A stretch of DNA of 13,156 nt, taken from the NCBI GenBank assembly GCA_044870295.1, contig JBIOYQ010000179.1, positions 1 through 13,156 of the forward strand, in the 5' to 3' direction. The stretch comes from AC-52 sp044870295 (lineage in GTDB: Bacteria; Actinomycetota; UBA4738). A program made the translations under genes and the position numbers. The notes under the pieces are model-generated. The model was not told where the DNA came from. It worked only from the letters and a program-made list of their open reading frames with translations, and searched no databases. Below, piece by piece: positions 1 to 6,231 of the stretch (position 1 is the stretch's first letter; every line of letters begins with the position of its first letter).

Positions 1-1
1 G

Positions 2-1348
2 TCATCCGAACTCGCACGATTCGACCAGGTCTCCGGGGTCGGCGGAGCAGATGTCCGTTCCGTCATCGCCGAACACCGAGTCGTTGCCCTGGACACCGTC
101 GACCACGTCGAGCGTGTCGTTCCCGTCACCGCCCTGGACGACGTCGTCGCCCGCGTCACCGAAGGCGGAATCGCGACCCAGCCCGGTGTCGATGGTGTCG
201 TTGCCGTCGTCGCCGTGCACCGTGTCCTTGCCGCTGCCGGAAATGATGTCGTCGTCACCGGGACCGCCGAAGAGCTGGTCGCTTCCGCGCCCGCCGGTGA
301 TCGAATCGTTGCCATCATCTCCGTACATGACGACATAGCCCTCTCCGAAGAGGCTCCCCGCCATCAGGATGTCGTCACCCGCTCCTCCGTAGACGGTGTC
401 CGTCACGAAGGAATCGTGGTTGGCCGCGGTGATCGTGTCGTTGCCTCCCCCTCCGTAGATGGTGTCGGGCCCCCCACGAGCATCGATGACGTCTGAACCG
501 CCGCCCCCGTAGATCGTCTCGGCGCCGAAGTTCGCTCCGGTGATCGTGTCGTTGCCTCCTCGGCCGCGGATCGTTCCGGTCCGGTCCGTGGAGATGGTGT
601 CGCTGCCCGGCCCGCCGTCGATGTCGGTGCCCACGGTGATGTCGTCGTCTCCCGGCCCACCCATCACGGTGCCGGCCAGCCAGCCGATAAAGTCGTTGCC
701 CGGGCCGCCCGAGCCGTCCCCTCCCCCGAACAGCGAATCGTCCCCGTCGCCACCCACCAGGGTGTCGTCGCAGCAGGGGAACCGCTCGCCGGCGGCGCCG
801 CCATGCAGGCTGTCGTTGCCCGGGCCTCCCGACACGACGTCATGTCCACTCTCGTGGCCGTGGCGATCACTGCCTCCGTTGAGCCCGTCGTTGCCGGGAC
901 CACCGAAGATCCGGTCGTCGCCCTCGCCGCCGTTGACGTAGTCGTCTCCATCGCCGCCGTAGATCGTGTCGTTGCCCAGCTCCACCTGCCCTACCGGGAT
1001 GAGGTCGACGGTGTCGTCGCCGTCACCGCCGAAGATGGTGTCGTCGTCGCGGCCACCACGAAGGACATCCTCGCCCGGACCTGCATCGATGGTGTCGGTC
1101 CCACCGCCACCGCAGATGGTGTCGTTGCCGTCCAGCCCGTAGATGGTGTCGTTGCCTTCGAGGCCGACGATCACGTCGTCACCATCGGTCCCGGACAGCA
1201 CGTCGTCGCCATTTGTCCCGACCACGGTCGCGGGCAGGCCCACACAAACACGGCCGCCGCCCGCCACCGGACGTGCCACGGCGGGCCTCCCGATTCCGAA
1301 CAGGACGAGGCCCAGCAGGGACGCGACGATCACCACCCGGCTTCTCAT
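2..1348 (-). CDS. Secreted RTX-type calcium-binding repeat protein
   Basis: A 448-residue protein with a Sec-type signal peptide: the basic start MRSR is followed by a hydrophobic segment (about residues 5-20) and a likely cleavage near AVA-RP (about 22-26). From about residue 45 to 430 it is almost entirely glycine/aspartate nonapeptides of the form GGxGxDxhx, such as GNDTIYGGDGDD. This is the haemolysin-type (RTX) repeat, which folds into a Ca2+-binding parallel beta-roll. The end, GTDICSADPGDLVESCEF, has a cysteine pair and resembles the C-terminal cap of many actinobacterial repeat proteins. No catalytic domain is present, so a structural or adhesive extracellular role is inferred. An N-terminal signal peptide points to Sec export rather than type I secretion. 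The ATG lacks a Shine-Dalgarno sequence; a TACAGT box lies 10 bases upstream, which fits a very short leader. The reading frame is complete, with TGA at the window edge. Confidence 0.9.
   Translation of the reverse strand: MRSRVVIVASLLGLVLFGIGRPAVARPVAGGGRVCVGLPATVVGTNGDDVLSGTDGDDVIVGLEGNDTIYGLDGNDTICGGGGTDTIDAGPGEDVLRGGRDDDTIFGGDGDDTVDLIPVGQVELGNDTIYGGDGDDYVNGGEGDDRIFGGPGNDGLNGGSDRHGHESGHDVVSGGPGNDSLHGGAAGERFPCCDDTLVGGDGDDSLFGGGDGSGGPGNDFIGWLAGTVMGGPGDDDITVGTDIDGGPGSDTISTDRTGTIRGRGGNDTITGANFGAETIYGGGGSDVIDARGGPDTIYGGGGNDTITAANHDSFVTDTVYGGAGDDILMAGSLFGEGYVVMYGDDGNDSITGGRGSDQLFGGPGDDDIISGSGKDTVHGDDGNDTIDTGLGRDSAFGDAGDDVVQGGDGNDTLDVVDGVQGNDSVFGDDGTDICSADPGDLVESCEFG
61..1216. repeat. 27-bp-periodic coding repeat (RTX nonapeptides)
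   Basis: The DNA carries a degenerate repeat with a period of about 27 bases. On the plus strand it shows as recurrent gtgtcgttgcc / gtcgtcgcc units. It is the coding sequence of the GGxGxDxxx nonapeptides of the RTX protein. It produces long spurious open frames on the opposite strand rich in VV and SLP. Confidence 0.85.
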
Positions 1349-1358
1349 GGGATGGCGG

Positions 1359-1364
1359 ACTGTA
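1359..1364 (-). promoter_or_regulatory. Putative -10 box for the RTX gene
   Basis: TACAGT on the minus strand (a TANNNT box) lies 10 bases before the ATG. With no Shine-Dalgarno sequence in the gap, the transcript would begin only a few bases ahead of the start codon. No good -35 is seen (TTTCCG at a spacing of 18). The cyclase gene at 6586 has the same arrangement. Confidence 0.4.
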
Positions 1365-1388
1365 GTCCCGGCGCACAGCAGGCGGAAA

Positions 1389-1402
1389 CAGGGATTTCCC
1401 TG
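1389..1402 (-). terminator. Small hairpin after the SAM hydrolase gene
   Basis: A 14-base inverted repeat (stem CAGGG/CCCTG, four-base loop AAAT on the minus strand), followed by TTT, starts 12 bases after the SAM hydrolase stop. It could be a weak intrinsic terminator. It is also just upstream of the putative RTX promoter, so an operator is the alternative. Confidence 0.3.
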
Positions 1403-1414
1403 AAGGCCCTCTAT

Positions 1415-2248
1415 CTAGCGAGGGGAAGCCGGTCGGCGGAGCGTCACCGGGTCCCCGGGGGTCAGGGAGAACGCTTCCGCCGCGCTCCCCCGATTGATGA
1501 CCACCCCGAGCCAGCGGCTCGAGTCGACGATCAGCCCGAACTCGCCTTCGACCACGTCGGCGAACGTCGCCACCCTCCGAACCCTGGTCGACCACTCCCC
1601 CGCCTGCAGCTCGAGATCGGGCAGCTCGTCCAGGCCTGCCGCCGCCAGGTCCTCCACCCGGGCGGAGAGCTGGACGTTGCCGAATCGGTCCACCGAGAGG
1701 ACCTCGGCGTCGACGCTCCCCGAATCGGCAACCGCCCTCGGCAGTGACAGCGCGGTCAAGCTCGCGGGGTCGAGCGGCGGCCCCAACCGGTCGACCGGCC
1801 AGCCCTGAGCCACTCGGGCCGCGGCGGGCGCGAACACGTCCCGTCCGTGGAAGGTTCGGGACACCGGCTCCAGGACCACGTCCGGGGACGAGATCTCCAC
1901 GGCCCTGGCCACGCCCTCTTCCTCCGCCCACGCCAGCGACAGCAGACCGTTGTCGGGCCCGATCAACACGCGGCCATGCCGAACGGTCTCCACCGCCACC
2001 GGCGTGCGGGGCGTTCCCACACCCGGATCCACCACCGCCATCACGACCGCCTCGGCCGGGAGGTAGTGGATCGCCCGGTGAAGCGTGAGGGCGCCCCGCA
2101 GGACCGCCTGCGGGGGGATCGAGTGGGTGAGGTGGATGACCGCGCTCTCCGGCGAGATCCGCGCCATCACCGCATGGCAGATCCCCACGAACTCGTCCTG
2201 GAGGCCGTAGTCCGACAGGAAGACGATGGGGCGGGCTCCGGGACTCAC
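1415..2248 (-). CDS. S-adenosyl-L-methionine hydrolase (adenosine-forming), DUF62 family
   Basis: A 277-residue protein of the SAM hydroxide adenosyltransferase family (DUF62, related to the SAM-dependent chlorinases and fluorinases). Known members split SAM with water into adenosine and methionine. Visible signatures are FLSDYG (10-15), VVDPGVGTPR (72-81), IGPDNGL (96-102) and TFHGRDVFAPAAA (132-144). The Asp-Arg-His triad of the hydrolases is present as D74, R81 and H134, with the 7-residue D-R spacing of characterised members. The C-terminal half (DRFGNVQLS, then INRGSAAE) is the usual beta-barrel. The frame extends to a TTG at 2272, but the GTG at 2248 is preferred: it has GAGG eight bases upstream and starts just before the conserved core. 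The physiological role is unclear; SAM pool control is the usual suggestion. No obvious link to the downstream RTX gene. Confidence 0.88.
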   Translation of the reverse strand: MSPGARPIVFLSDYGLQDEFVGICHAVMARISPESAVIHLTHSIPPQAVLRGALTLHRAIHYLPAEAVVMAVVDPGVGTPRTPVAVETVRHGRVLIGPDNGLLSLAWAEEEGVARAVEISSPDVVLEPVSRTFHGRDVFAPAAARVAQGWPVDRLGPPLDPASLTALSLPRAVADSGSVDAEVLSVDRFGNVQLSARVEDLAAAGLDELPDLELQAGEWSTRVRRVATFADVVEGEFGLIVDSSRWLGVVINRGSAAEAFSLTPGDPVTLRRPASPR

Positions 2249-2295
2249 GGACGCATCCTCATGTCCACGCAATCCTGCCAGGTACGCGGCCGGGC

Positions 2296-2326
2296 TTGCT
2301 GCACCGGGACAGCGGGCGCGTATAGA
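2296..2326 (+). promoter_or_regulatory. Weak promoter candidate for the small plus-strand gene
   Basis: TTGCTG (2296-2301), a 19-base spacer and TATAGA (2321-2326) resemble a sigma-70-type promoter reading toward the small gene at 2374. The spacing is long and the last -10 base is not T, so support is weak. Confidence 0.25.
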
Positions 2327-2373
2327 TGGGGATCCTCCCGCGCGCTTCGGCTTGCCTTCAACGGAACCCGTCC

Positions 2374-2511
2374 GTGTCCTATCTGGGCGACGCCGTGCTC
2401 CCGGTGGACGTGCCCTTCAAGGTGAAGGACACCAGGACGAACACCTTCGTCGACGCTGGATGGGTCGAGGTGATCGCGTTCCTGGCGTGTGGTCCGCCCA
2501 GGGGCAGGTAG
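2374..2511 (+). CDS. Possible small hypothetical protein (45 aa)
   Basis: I do not recognise this product. The frame from GTG at 2374 begins MSYLGDAVLPVDVPFKVKD, runs through a balanced, mildly acidic sequence and ends CGPPRGR. The third codon positions are nearly all G or C, as in the surrounding real genes, while the same bases read on the minus strand lack that bias. That is the main support. GGAA lies about 7 bases before the GTG. An in-frame ATG at 2326 would add 16 residues of much less convincing composition and has no ribosome-binding site. The gene would end six bases from the convergent bS22 stop. It could still be a chance frame. Confidence 0.38.
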   Translation: MSYLGDAVLPVDVPFKVKDTRTNTFVDAGWVEVIAFLACGPPRGR

Positions 2512-2517
2512 CCGGCG

Positions 2518-2619
2518 TTACCGCCCTTGCTGCCGACGCTGCCAGCGGGTCTTCTTCAGCAGCTTCTTGTGCTTCTTCTTTCGCATCTTCTTGCGGCGCT
2601 TCTTGACGACCGAGGGCAA
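2518..2619 (-). CDS. bS22-like mini ribosomal protein (AURKAIP1/COX24 domain)
   Basis: A 33-residue, extremely basic protein. From a TTG start it reads MPSVVKKRRKKMRKKK, then HKKLLKKTRWQRRQQGR. Length and pattern (SVVKKRRK-M-KKKH-KLL-KTR-QRR) match the mycobacterial small-subunit protein bS22 and the bacterial AURKAIP1/COX24-domain family, from memory of those sequences. Known bS22 binds 16S rRNA in the small subunit. The TTG is supported by AAAGGA eight bases upstream and by giving exactly the family length; the only in-frame ATG (M12) would remove the conserved N-terminus. It lies 42 bases after the Clp1-like gene and may be read from that gene or from its own promoter near 2659-2688. Its small size and TTG start make it easy to miss. 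Confidence 0.88.
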   Translation of the reverse strand: MPSVVKKRRKKMRKKKHKKLLKKTRWQRRQQGR

Positions 2620-2658
2620 GCTTCGAGTCCTTTCGTGTCCAACGAGGCGAGCCCGCAG

Positions 2659-2688
2659 AGTCTAGTCGGTTCCGAACAGGTTGCGCAG
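2659..2688 (-). promoter_or_regulatory. Putative promoter for the bS22-like gene
   Basis: On the minus strand CTGCGC (2688-2683), an 18-base spacer and TAGACT (2664-2659, a TANNNT box overlapping the clp1-like TAG stop) would start a transcript with a leader of about 30 bases before the TTG at 2619. The match is moderate. Confidence 0.35.
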
Positions 2689-3552
2689 GTCGACTCGGCG
2701 GATCCGGTAGTCCTCCTCCAAGCGAACCGAGCCGAGCTTCAGCGCCTTGGGGGCCTCGTCGACGGGTGACAGCAGCCTGAGCAAGCCCTCCTCGGGCGAC
2801 CATTCCAGATAGCCCAGTCCGATGTAGCTCCCCGCGCCGTCCGACAGCCCGACCAGGATGCGGTCCAGCAGCGACTGCTCGAACAAGGCGGGGAGGGCCG
2901 GCATGAAGACCGTGGGCTTGACCCGCCATCGATGGAGCTCACCCCCGAAGTACCGCCGGAACGCGGCCTCGCGATTGCGAGCCCGCTCCTCGACCGACAC
3001 CGACCGAACCTCGGGGTCGACAGGCAGCGCCACCACCTCGGGATCGAAGAACCGCTGGATGATGCCCAGGAGCGGTCCCAGCTCCTCGCCCCGTTGGAGG
3101 CCGATCACGACATCCGGCTGGAGCAGCTCGATCTTGTGGTACTTCAGCAATTGGCCGTACACGCCCGACACCAGGCCGCTGGTATCCACCACCACGAGGT
3201 CGGCGCCCTCGTCGAACGCCTGACCCAGGAGGCGGGCCGCCCCGACGACCAACGGCAGCAACTGGCCTTGCGGAGACGTGGAACCGACGAAGTACATGGC
3301 GTCGTGCCGGGCCATGACCTCGGGGTCGGCGTCCTGGGGTTCCCGCAGCATGCGGAGGGTGACGGCGGTGGGAGGCCCCACCGTCTTCTGGCCGAGGTCC
3401 GCGTCCAGGAAGGCCGTCGGCCGCCCCCGCTCCAACGCGGCCACGGCGATGGACCGCCCCAGCGTGCTCTTCCCCGAGTCGAGGCCGCCGAGCATCATGA
3501 CGACGCGTCCGATCTCGGACACGCGGTCCACCAGCGCCTTGTGCTGTTCCAC
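2662..3552 (-). CDS. Clp1/polynucleotide 5'-hydroxyl kinase-type P-loop protein
   Basis: A 296-residue P-loop protein resembling the Clp1/Grc3/Nol9 RNA 5'-hydroxyl kinase family. Features are the Walker A GGLDSGKST (22-30, K28), FLDADLGQKTVGPP (48-61) with the acidic residues used in this family, YFVGSTSPQG (87-96, clasp-like position), VVVDTSG (120-126, Walker B region) and a basic lid RNREAAFRRYFGG in the middle. The C-terminal third is a small beta-rich domain (YIGLGYLEWSPEEGLLRLLSP). Characterised archaeal and eukaryotic members phosphorylate RNA or DNA 5'-OH ends. A bacterial role is not established, and RNA repair or processing is inference. The GTG start is preceded by AGGAG at a spacing of 4, inside a short hairpin. 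The bS22-like gene follows on the same strand. A GTPase-like ATPase of other function is the alternative. Confidence 0.75.
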   Translation of the reverse strand: MEQHKALVDRVSEIGRVVMMLGGLDSGKSTLGRSIAVAALERGRPTAFLDADLGQKTVGPPTAVTLRMLREPQDADPEVMARHDAMYFVGSTSPQGQLLPLVVGAARLLGQAFDEGADLVVVDTSGLVSGVYGQLLKYHKIELLQPDVVIGLQRGEELGPLLGIIQRFFDPEVVALPVDPEVRSVSVEERARNREAAFRRYFGGELHRWRVKPTVFMPALPALFEQSLLDRILVGLSDGAGSYIGLGYLEWSPEEGLLRLLSPVDEAPKALKLGSVRLEEDYRIRRVDLRNLFGTD

Positions 3553-3553
3553 G

Positions 3554-3570
3554 CCTCTCCTCGCGAGAGG
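3554..3570 (-). promoter_or_regulatory. Hairpin overlapping the clp1-like ribosome-binding site
   Basis: On the minus strand CCTCTC (3570-3565), loop GCGAG, GAGAGG (3559-3554) form a perfect 6-bp stem. The Shine-Dalgarno AGGAG (3561-3557) lies partly in the loop and partly in the 3' arm, four bases before the GTG. The structure could dampen translation. It may also be a chance consequence of a purine-rich Shine-Dalgarno. Confidence 0.35.
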
Positions 3571-3754
3571 CGCCGCCGACGGTCGAACGACGACGGTCGA
3601 GCCACGCGGGTGCGGGCCCTACCGCTTCGTGATCACCCTCTTCATGTCATCTCGGTCGAGAACGTGACGGGCTTCCTTGTGGGTCGGTCTCGCGTCGTTC
3701 CGTTCGGCCTGTGATCGGCGGCGTCCCTCGTTCTCAGGGAAACCGTCAACGATT

Positions 3755-4609
3755 CTAGCCGTCGGACGCGGTGCCCGGGAACTGGGCGGCCATGGCCTGG
3801 AAGCACGCCCAATACCCCTGGGGATCGACGTTGTCGTCCATCACGATGACGGTCTCGGTCCGGCCCTGGTGCTTGGCCACCACCAGCGCCGGGTCGTTCA
3901 CGTCGGCGATCGAGACGGTGTCGATGCCGGCCTCGATGGCCGCCCCGGCGAATCCGTGGTCGGCGAACACGAGGTCGGGCCGAACCTCGTCCAGCATGAG
4001 CTGCATGGGACCGGCCCCGTGCGTGTGGAGGGTTCCGCCCCGGTCGCTCAGGACCCCCACGCCATGCAGGTACCGGACCTCGCGGTGCCGGCCCATCTCT
4101 CGCCATTCGATCCCGCGGGCCGGGCGGAGCACGTGGGCGCCGGTGTCCTCGAGCAGGGCCCCGACCGCCAGGTACAGGAGGATGAGACCCGCCGGGTGGC
4201 CGGTGGCCAGCACGACCCGCTCCGAACGCTCCGCGGCCAGGGCCAGCCGTCGTCCGGCCTCCTCACACGCAGCCAGCACGCGCCACGGGTCGATCGGGAC
4301 CTCGCCGTCGCCGTGCCACCCGCTCGGGTCGAACCCGGCCTCCTCCGCCACCATGGCCAACACCTCCTTGGCGGTGAAGGTCGTCAGGCCGGACAGGCCG
4401 AACTGGGAGACGGGATCGCCGTCCACCAGCTGGCGGATCTTCCACTGCACGTTCGCGCGGTCGTGCGAGCCGGCCGGGCCGGCGTACCGCGCCTCCACCA
4501 TGGCTTCGGCGAGCTCCTCCCCGCTGAACCGGCCTGGTTGTGGCCGCCACAGCGCTCGTTCCGTCGGCGCGGTTTCGTCCACCCCTGGTCCGTGTGCTTT
4601 GCTGTGCAT
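3755..4609 (-). CDS. Conserved actinobacterial 'phosphatase'-family protein
   Basis: A 284-residue soluble protein resembling a family common in Actinomycetota and usually labelled 'phosphatase' (I believe Pfam 'Phosphatase'; recalled, not searched). Recognisable blocks are GHPAGLILLYLAVGALL in the middle, REVRYLHGVGVLSDRGGTLH with a following THGAGPMQ, DLVFADHGFAGAAIEAGIDT, and the C-terminal DVNDPALVVAKHQGRTETVI and MDDNVDPQGYW. The many conserved His and Asp residues suggest a metal site, but I cannot name the substrate. The first 25 residues look like a non-conserved extension, so the real start may be later than the ATG at 4609, which has no clear Shine-Dalgarno. Only 35 bases separate it from the divergent SDR gene, so the two probably share a regulatory region. 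Confidence 0.6.
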   Translation of the reverse strand: MHSKAHGPGVDETAPTERALWRPQPGRFSGEELAEAMVEARYAGPAGSHDRANVQWKIRQLVDGDPVSQFGLSGLTTFTAKEVLAMVAEEAGFDPSGWHGDGEVPIDPWRVLAACEEAGRRLALAAERSERVVLATGHPAGLILLYLAVGALLEDTGAHVLRPARGIEWREMGRHREVRYLHGVGVLSDRGGTLHTHGAGPMQLMLDEVRPDLVFADHGFAGAAIEAGIDTVSIADVNDPALVVAKHQGRTETVIVMDDNVDPQGYWACFQAMAAQFPGTASDG

Positions 4610-4644
4610 CCGGACGCCAGTCTACGGAAGGGGCCTCTTTCCAG

Positions 4645-5433
4645 ATGAGCGGCGAGCTCGACGGCAAGGTCGCCATCGTGACCGGAGGCAGCAAGGGCAT
4701 CGGCAGGGCCATCGCGAAGGCCTTCGCCGACGCGGGTGCCTCGGTCGCGCTGGCAGCGCGCGGGGAGGACGACCTCCGGCAGGCCGCGAAGGAGATCGAG
4801 GCCGCCGGGGGACAAGTTCACGCCATCCCCACCGACGTGACCGTCGAGGACGAGGTGCAGGCGCTGGTCGATGGAACGATCGAGCGTTTCGGCACCGTGG
4901 ACATCCTGGTGAACAACGCGGGTGCCGCGCCGTTCACCGCCCCGCTTGATCAGATCCGCCTCGACGGCTTCGAGAAGTACTTCCGGGTCAACTTCACCAG
5001 CGCCGTGCTGTGCATGCGGGCCGTGAGCCCGGTGATGCTGGCCAAGGGCGAGGGGTGCGCCGTCCTCAACGTGGCGTCCGTGGCCGGCTTCATCGCCAGC
5101 CCAGGCCTCGCGTATTACGCCAGCGCGAAGGCCGCGCTGATCAGCCTGACTCGCACGGTCGCCCAGGAATGGGCTTCCTCCAAGGTGCGGGTGAACGCCT
5201 TGGCGCCCGGATGGGTGGAAACGGATCTGAACGAGCCGGCCCGCCGGATGATCCCGGACTTCGAGCAGAACGTGTTGTCATCGATCCCGCTCGGCAGGTG
5301 GGGAACGCCCGAGGATGTGGCCGGCGCCGCGCTGTTCCTGTGCTCGCCCGCCGCCTCCTTCATCACCGGCACGGTGCTGATCGTCGACGGCGGCCAGACG
5401 CTGTCGGGACATGGTCTGTCCGGCCTGTCCTGA
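4645..5433 (+). CDS. SDR-family oxidoreductase (FabG-like)
   Basis: A 262-residue classical short-chain dehydrogenase/reductase. It has the Rossmann motif TGGSKGIG (13-20), NNAG (90-93), catalytic-tetrad candidates N116, S145, Y158 and K162 (YASAK), PGWVETDL (after about residue 188) and the usual C-terminal TGTVLIVDGG. The AAR at 37-39 after the second strand suggests NADP(H), because Arg replaces the NAD-type Asp. The substrate cannot be read from the sequence; 3-oxoacyl-ACP reductases and sugar or alcohol dehydrogenases share this architecture. The start at ATG 4645 gives the normal family length. AAGGGG lies about 11 bases upstream, slightly far. The frame is open upstream into the divergent gene, which is not meaningful. 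It ends ten bases from the convergent methyltransferase. Confidence 0.92.
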   Translation: MSGELDGKVAIVTGGSKGIGRAIAKAFADAGASVALAARGEDDLRQAAKEIEAAGGQVHAIPTDVTVEDEVQALVDGTIERFGTVDILVNNAGAAPFTAPLDQIRLDGFEKYFRVNFTSAVLCMRAVSPVMLAKGEGCAVLNVASVAGFIASPGLAYYASAKAALISLTRTVAQEWASSKVRVNALAPGWVETDLNEPARRMIPDFEQNVLSSIPLGRWGTPEDVAGAALFLCSPAASFITGTVLIVDGGQTLSGHGLSGLS

Positions 5434-5455
5434 TCGCCGGTCCTCACGGCGGATC
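5432..5455. terminator. Hairpin between convergent SDR and methyltransferase genes
   Basis: GATCGCCG (5432-5439) pairs with CGGCGGATC (5447-5455) with one bulged G and a seven-base loop. It spans the stop codons of both convergent genes and could stop transcription in both directions. There is no T-tract on either side, so an intrinsic terminator is unproven. Confidence 0.35.
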
Positions 5456-6229
5456 GCCCTCGCTTAGCGCGATCCCGAGTTCCTCGAACATCCGGGCATC
5501 CGGCCGACGCGTGCCGTTCGGCGGCACGTACAGCGTGGCCATGAGGGGGACGTCTGCCGATGGCAGATCGGAAACTCGAACGGTCCGGGTCCAGGGCCCC
5601 GCGATCGCGTACAGCGCCGCTTGGTACAGGACGACGTCGTGGTCGGGGCCATAGGCTTCGCTCAACCTCTTCGCCAGGCCTTGGAGCCCGTCACGGTCGG
5701 GTTCGTCGTGCCCGACACGAGGACCGACCGCCGCCACCTGCCACAGCACCAACGGAACCCGCGTGTCGAAGACGGGCGGATATAGCAGGAAGTCAGACGC
5801 TTCGAACGATTGGAGCCCCTCTCCAGGGTCCACACCCAGGTCGGCGAACAGGGAGTCCTCGGCGGACACCCCCGGCAGCATCTCGGCCTCGAATCCCTCC
5901 GCCCGTGCCCGGCGGATGGCCTCGTGCCCGGGCTGGACGAACACGCCGGGGTGGCCGTAGAACACCGTGCACACATCGAGACCCTTGCGGACCCACCGCA
6001 GGATCTCCTCAACCATCTCGTCGTAGGTCTCGGTGCGGGGCTTCCCGATCGCATAGAAACCCACGAGTGACTCAGCCGAGCGGTTCACCTCTTCGATCCA
6101 GCGTGCGGAGACATGGTCGGTGACCAGGTACAGAACCTTGTCCGCTCGCTCGATGGCCTCCGTAGCCTCGGGTGTGGTCTGCAGGCGGTACCGGATTCCG
6201 CTTCCGACGACCGTCAGCGATCCGGTGAT
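5444..6229 (-). CDS. Borosin-type peptide alpha-N-methyltransferase homologue (split form)
   Basis: A 261-residue SAM-dependent methyltransferase of the tetrapyrrole-methylase fold, closest by eye to the catalytic domain of borosin peptide-backbone N-methyltransferases (OphMA, SonM). Blocks, counted from the ATC at 6229: GSLTVVGSGIR (3-13), KVLYLVTDH (31-39), FYAIGKPRTETYDEM (58-72), VCTVFYGHPGVFV (86-98), MLPGVSAEDSLFADLGVDP (117-135), SFEASDFLL (141-149) and ATLYVPP near the C-terminus. Y59, R65, Y69 and Y91 align with OphMA Y66, R72, Y76 and Y98; the OphMA Y63 position is V56. It lacks the clasp and fused core of the fungal enzymes, as in the split bacterial form. There is no ATG/GTG/TTG before GTG 6088, which would delete the SAM-loop strand. 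ATC 6229 has AGG five bases upstream and lies two bases after the peptide gene's stop; CTG 6217 or 6244 are alternatives. Family call firm, substrate inferred. Confidence 0.82.
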   Translation of the reverse strand: MTGSLTVVGSGIRYRLQTTPEATEAIERADKVLYLVTDHVSARWIEEVNRSAESLVGFYAIGKPRTETYDEMVEEILRWVRKGLDVCTVFYGHPGVFVQPGHEAIRRARAEGFEAEMLPGVSAEDSLFADLGVDPGEGLQSFEASDFLLYPPVFDTRVPLVLWQVAAVGPRVGHDEPDRDGLQGLAKRLSEAYGPDHDVVLYQAALYAIAGPWTRTVRVSDLPSADVPLMATLYVPPNGTRRPDARMFEELGIALSEGDPP

Positions 6230-6231
6230 GG

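Noticed and set aside
61..1216. Regular repeats that might suggest a CRISPR array or tandem satellite.
   Set aside because: The period is a uniform 27 bases without unique spacers and translates into RTX nonapeptides.
803..1747. A 314-codon plus-strand frame opposite the RTX and SAM hydrolase genes.
   Set aside because: It spans two recognised minus-strand genes and is a by-product of the RTX repeat periodicity and GC bias; it has no recognisable domain.
3578..3600. Direct repeat of GACGGTCGA spaced 14 bases apart upstream of the clp1-like gene.
   Set aside because: Only two short copies; too little to claim an operator.
3752..3757. TAGAAT on the minus strand as a promoter for the clp1-like gene.
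   Set aside because: It overlaps the stop of the phosphatase-family gene, has no -35, and is about 200 bases from the next start.
5444..6088. Methyltransferase starting at GTG 6088 (214 residues).
   Set aside because: It would lack the first strand and glycine loop of the SAM site, and clear family homology continues upstream in the same frame.
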